The notes below the pieces were generated by a model. That model ran no database searches and was not told where the DNA came from. It was given only the letters and a program-made list of their open reading frames with translations. 30,390 nt of DNA from Chara braunii (taxonomy: Eukaryota > Streptophyta > Charophyceae > Charales > Characeae), in contig BFEA01000230.1 of the NCBI GenBank assembly GCA_003427395.1, positions 1,653,105 to 1,683,494 of the forward strand, given 5' to 3'. Shown one piece after another: positions 26,646 through 30,390 of the stretch (position 1 is the stretch's first letter; the number at the start of each line of letters is the position of its first letter). Both the position numbers and the translations under genes were made by a program.

Positions 26646-27137
26646 NTTTTTTTTTTTGTAAGTGGTAGCCATGCCTCTTTGTCCAGTGGACTGCCATTCT
26701 GTGGAGTGCGATTCGTCAGCATCAATGTCAACTTCAGACCCGGGGACCTGCGCACTTTTGATCTTAAATTATTTAATATTTGCAGGTCCATCAGCGTCTC
26801 CTGGTTGAACCAGCGAAGGCCCTCCACCTTTGCCTGGTCGTATCTTAGGTATATGTCCTTCACCGACAGTCTATGTTCACCGTATGAGGACGCACCTTGC
26901 GGGAGACGGTCTCAGATCAGTTGAGCAATGTCCGATTTTAAAAGTGTTGGACCACCTCCCCATGCACAGAGAGAGAGAGAGGAGAAAGGACGATCGGCCT
27001 TTAACACTGACTTCCCCATGTGTTGCCCCTGGAGGTACTGAGAGGCCTACCTCCCAGGCTCCATCTTTGTGTCTGACTGGTAGCAACACCAGTCTTTTGT
27101 CCAGTGACACATTCACTATCCCACCTTTACGGAGCAA
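26613..27137 (-). pseudogene. LINE-associated coding remnant upstream of the endonuclease fragment
   Basis: Two minus-strand frames read like decayed protein: 27137-26877 (KGGIVNVSLDKRLVLLPV..., VPPGATHGEVSVKGR) and 26863-26660 (VKDIYLRYDQAKVEGLRWF..., SPGLKLTLMLTNRTPQNGS). They differ in frame, so a frame change lies between, and they run into a ~45-base poly(A) (T 26613-26657 on plus). They lie upstream of the endonuclease fragment on the same strand, so ORF1 of that LINE is a reasonable guess. I recognise no domain. Confidence 0.4.
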
Positions 27138-27225
27138 GTGACGGATTTTTTGTCGCCTGCTTGTAATGTCCGGGTCAGGGGGGCTTAGGAGGGGGGGGTC
27201 TTTTTGCGTCTTTTGTCTCTGAATG
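27138..27225. other. Spacer
   Basis: Nothing recognised; a short G run at 27191-27198. Confidence 0.5.
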
Positions 27226-27945
<720 letters not shown>

Positions 27946-28089
27946 GCTCTTCACACTTACTGCCTCATCGCTCTTCACACTGGCTGCCTCATCGCTCTTC
28001 ACACTGGCTGCCTCATCGCTCTTCACACTGGCTGCCTCATGGCTCTTCACACTGGCTGCCTCATGGCTCTTCACACTGGCTGCCTCCTG
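27946..28089 (+). repeat. 24-bp minisatellite, six units
   Basis: Six units of GCTCTTCACACTGGCTGCCT plus CATC start at 27946, 27970, 27994, 28018, 28042 and 28066 without indels. The first and last are the most diverged. Confidence 0.9.
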
Positions 28090-28630
28090 GCCTAGACTGT
28101 TTGCATTTATTCCGGTGCTTTTTATATGGATTCCCCAGCTTTCAACAGCCAAATGCTTGCCCTGTTGTCTCCCCATCACCTGCATTTCATGCTTTTCAGC
28201 TTCGATCTCTCGACTTGCACGCCTGCTGCAGACACTTGTAGAAGTTGTAGGTGCTCCAGTGCTTCTTTCCCCTTCTTGCATTTGCCGGCTAAAATTTTCG
28301 GATCCAAGCTGGATTGATTTTTTATGGACACTATTGCCTCCATTCAACCAGCAGCCCTGAGGTGCTGTGGCGCAGCGCATGTATCAACACATGTACGACT
28401 TCCCTGCTGATTGATTGTCCGCACCGACGCATTTGTCATTCGGTCGGGATACTCGGCGAAGTTCCCAGCATATACCCAGTCCAGCTCCGCGCCTACACAT
28501 TATTGTGTAAGTACCCCAAGATGATGGGCTCAGTGACTTTGGGGATTACTGGCGGCGTCAAATGAGTCCATCGATATAAGCGCTTGGGAGTCATCGGCTT
28601 GTTATCCCCGGCATAACTTCGATCCAAAAA
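28090..28630. other. Spacer without a recognisable gene
   Basis: Unique sequence, GC-moderate; open frames are short and show no family resemblance. Confidence 0.5.
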
Positions 28631-28872
28631 GCAACAAGCCAAGATTAAGGATGGTTTGCCGACAGAACCCTCCTCCGCGAGGGGACTATGGTGCTTGCAA
28701 AGCAATTGTGGTCATCAATCCACATGACACGGCAACAAGTGGCCCTGAGGTTCTACGGATGCAACGAGCCAAGGCAGAACGAACCCTCCTCCGCGAGGGG
28801 ACTACGGACATCCCTCTCCCTCTGTGAGGTGCTTGCAAAGCCATCGTGGTCATCATTCCACACGACACGTCA
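28631..28872 (+). repeat. Imperfect direct duplication of ~105 bp
   Basis: GCAACAAGCCAAG at 28631 and GCAACGAGCCAAG at 28761 each begin a segment with GAACCCTCCTCCGCGAGGGG and GGTGCTTGCAAAGC, then GTGGTCATCA.TCCACA.GACACG. The second copy has a ~23-base extra segment after ACTACGG. Confidence 0.8.
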
Positions 28873-29014
28873 AGCCCAGAGAGGCCACTCCCCTACCAAA
28901 TGAGACCGTCGCCACAATCCCTCGACGGCTAGGAGTTTGAAGGAACTTTCTACGAGCTCTGTGCAAACATCATCTATGGTTCCCCCGTGCTGACTGCCTG
29001 GACACTTGATGCCT

Positions 29015-29085
<71 letters not shown>

Positions 29086-29434
29086 CTGCAGGCAAGGCAG
29101 GGGATATCGCCATCCCTCCCAGGGATGACTGCATGCCTGCGGAGCATCTGCCGATAACCATGCTCAAGGGTCTCATGTCGGGCGTCCTGGCACGTTGGAC
29201 GGCACTAAAAGGGGGAACATAGGGAGGGCCTCGCTCCGCTACACAACACTCTGCATGCCATTCGGACGCTTTCTACACCCGCTACATCACAAAATTTGGA
29301 GACTCCGAGACTCCTTCCAAATGCACCTGGGCCAGAACGCGTCCAAAAGAAAAAATGCACGTAAGAGTGTTTTGTAGTGCAGCAAGGCCTATAATCATCA
29401 TTCCATATCCATTGCGCGAAAATTTCCTGCAAGC
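28873..29434. other. Spacer with a (TC)n microsatellite, no gene recognised
   Basis: TC repeats at 29018-29082. The remainder (29083-29434) lies 3' of the mTERF exon and could include its 3' UTR. Confidence 0.6.
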
Positions 29435-29845
29435 TCACTCACCTCTCGCACTTCCACTCACAGCTGATGTCGGAAAGAGAAGAAGATGTTCGACCCCTAA
29501 GTGTTCTTCGGCGAACGCTCTGTCGGAGGGCCGCAACATCGCCTCCAGCTTCACTTTTTCAGCTTTTTCTACTGTCTGTCCACCAGACCGTAAGGCTCTC
29601 GACTCCTTCCTTCGCAAAAGCATATGCCGCTTCATTATCCGCTTCTGCAAGTGAAAGCTAAAATAGCGCGGAAACTCAACAACCTCGTGAACAGACCGGC
29701 CCATTTCCTCGACAAGGAAGTCCAACTTTGGTTTCAAAACTTTGGGAACAGTATAGCCCAGCAGTTGTGGAAATCGGCATACCATATACGCCACCTCTCT
29801 CCTGCTGAGCCCCCGATCCTGCAGGTACCGCACCCTGGACAGCAT
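29435..29845 (-). CDS. mTERF-family protein, C-terminal exon
   Basis: mTERF proteins are alpha-helical repeat proteins that bind nucleic acids in mitochondria and chloroplasts and act in organellar transcription, RNA maturation or ribosome assembly. The frame encodes two mTERF-type repeats: LSRREVAYMVCRFPQLLGYT...LKPKLDFLVEEMG (residues ~13-50) and VHEVVEFPRYFSFHLQKRI..RH (~52-74). A C-terminal extension includes RPSDRAFAEEHLG, which resembles the usual SD..F...(H/Y) end of plant mTERFs. With 136 codons it is far shorter than a whole mTERF (about 250-600), and an in-frame stop lies 11 codons upstream of the ATG. The likely reading is the last exon of a split gene, with a possible splice acceptor AG at 29835-29836 just inside the apparent start; earlier exons would lie beyond the window. 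A pseudogene fragment is the alternative. Paralogue not assigned. Confidence 0.75.
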   Translation of the reverse strand: MLSRVRYLQDRGLSRREVAYMVCRFPQLLGYTVPKVLKPKLDFLVEEMGRSVHEVVEFPRYFSFHLQKRIMKRHMLLRRKESRALRSGGQTVEKAEKVKLEAMLRPSDRAFAEEHLGVEHLLLFPTSAVSGSARGE

Positions 29846-29960
29846 GGGTGCCGAACCACACAGCCCGGCGTCAGATCACACACACACACACACAGAGAAC
29901 GGCACGACGCATCAACATCGATTCAACATGAGGTAATGTTCTAGAGTTATATTTTTAGTA
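29846..29960. other. Spacer, probable intron end, with short (CA)n
   Basis: (AC)n at about 29877-29893, i.e. (TG)n on the mTERF strand, immediately upstream of the exon. Confidence 0.4.
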
Positions 29961-30050
29961 ATTTTTTACTCATCTGAGTTCATTGGGATTCGAACCGAGG
30001 TCTGCATTAGAATTTGAGCAGTTCACGGGTGTACCAACTGAGGTAGGCGC
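29961..30050 (-). mobile_element. tRNA-derived SINE, copy d (best-preserved tRNA-like head)
   Basis: The minus strand starts GCGCCTACCTCAGTTGGTAC (box A, complement of 30031-30045) and has a textbook box B, GGTTCGAATCC (complement of 29986-29996), then AGATGAGTAAAA as in copy a. The 3' acceptor strand does not pair with GCGCCTA, so it is a SINE head and not a tRNA gene. It lies upstream of the mTERF exon on the same strand. Confidence 0.75.
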
Positions 30051-30092
30051 GTTGGTTTTGCCACCCCCTTTTCTTTCTCCTTACGATGACTA

Positions 30093-30211
30093 CGTTCTTC
30101 GCTCGACTACAACGTACGATCAGTTATATCTGCATCCTGGGTATCTTTCAGTCTAAATACAGATATAATGACCGTACGGCGTACGTTGTATTCGGGGGGA
30201 GGGGAAGAAGG
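30093..30211 (+). mobile_element. Palindromic MITE, copy 3
   Basis: A 119-bp foldback flanked by TA (30091-30092 and 30212-30213). The right arm ends GGGGAAGAAGG like copy 1. The left arm is more decayed (CGTTCTTCGCTCGACTACAACG). The right arm has a short internal duplication (GTACGGCGTACG) and an extra GGGGA. Loop GTATCTTTCAGTCTAAAT matches copy 2. Confidence 0.75.
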
Positions 30212-30390
30212 TAGGTAGCACACATGCCAGCATCTGGCACATGAATGAAGCATAGCACCCACCCCACTGCTCAACCATGACACCGATGTACTATGTACAG
30301 ATGGACCGATCAAAGAGCTCTGACATGTTCTTCCATGCCCTTCAGTCCCTTCTTTGTGTGTGCATGTTTTTTTTTTTTTTTTTTTTTTTT
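30212..30390. other. Spacer ending in poly(T) at the contig edge
   Basis: No gene. T24 at 30367-30390 ends the window. Confidence 0.7.

Noticed and set aside
26605-27046. TGAGAGGC at 26605-26612 and 27039-27046 as target duplication of a poly(A)-tailed insertion
   Set aside because: Only eight bases, and the right boundary would cut through a protein-like frame (27137-26877); kept as a weak possibility, not called.
29961-30050. Functional tRNA gene
   Set aside because: Boxes A and B are good but the acceptor strands do not pair, the anticodon arm is degenerate, and the head recurs in SINE copies with an unrelated body.

Overview
This is a gene-poor, repeat-dominated piece of a nuclear eukaryotic genome. 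I infer a green-lineage (plant or streptophyte-alga) origin from an mTERF-type organellar gene-expression exon, a plant-style L1 LINE with a zinc-knuckle ORF1, many poly(A)-tailed SINEs, and Tc1/mariner-like and Harbinger-like foldback elements. The species cannot be fixed from the sequence. Both ends of the window are homopolymers (C17 and T24) and there is a 615-base N gap, so it reads like a short assembly contig.

Layout. 1-4609: no recognisable gene; a degenerate C-rich repeat at the left edge and a 1.9-kb block of diverged ~210-bp and ~145-bp direct repeats (1622-3500). 4610-11961: a decayed LINE. Its ORF1 region ends in an 8-base ATG/TAA overlap with ORF2, which encodes an APE-type endonuclease, a reverse transcriptase and a C-terminal zf-RVT-like zinc motif. 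Seven in-frame stops (four TAG, three TGA, no TAA) and at least four frame changes break it. 12300-15450: nested small elements, namely palindromic TA-flanked MITEs, a Harbinger-like foldback element, an 843-bp poly(A)-tailed insertion with an exact 15-bp target-site duplication, and tRNA-derived SINEs. 15450-25900: simple repeats, minisatellites, more SINEs and the N gap. 26032-27137: a second, unrelated LINE remnant on the minus strand. 27226-29082: microsatellites and minisatellites. 29435-29845: the only likely host gene, the last exon of an mTERF protein (minus strand). 29961-30211: another tRNA-SINE and another MITE.

The most interesting signal is a family of short poly(A)-tailed retroelements with at least five copies here (17622-17779, 20080-20261, 23398-23479, 25537-25658, 25761-25885). 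Each copy retaining this part has a hairpin whose ~12-nt loop is nearly constant (CTGCTCxTATCA-like) while its 12-14-bp stem differs strongly between copies yet stays complementary. Four of the five have credible target-site duplications. Constant loop plus covarying stem suggests either selection on RNA structure or arm-to-arm templated correction. A second, GCTGGA-type hairpin module sits upstream in the two longest copies and also occurs alone, once 350 bp downstream of LINE ORF2 and once just before the poly(A) of the 843-bp insertion.
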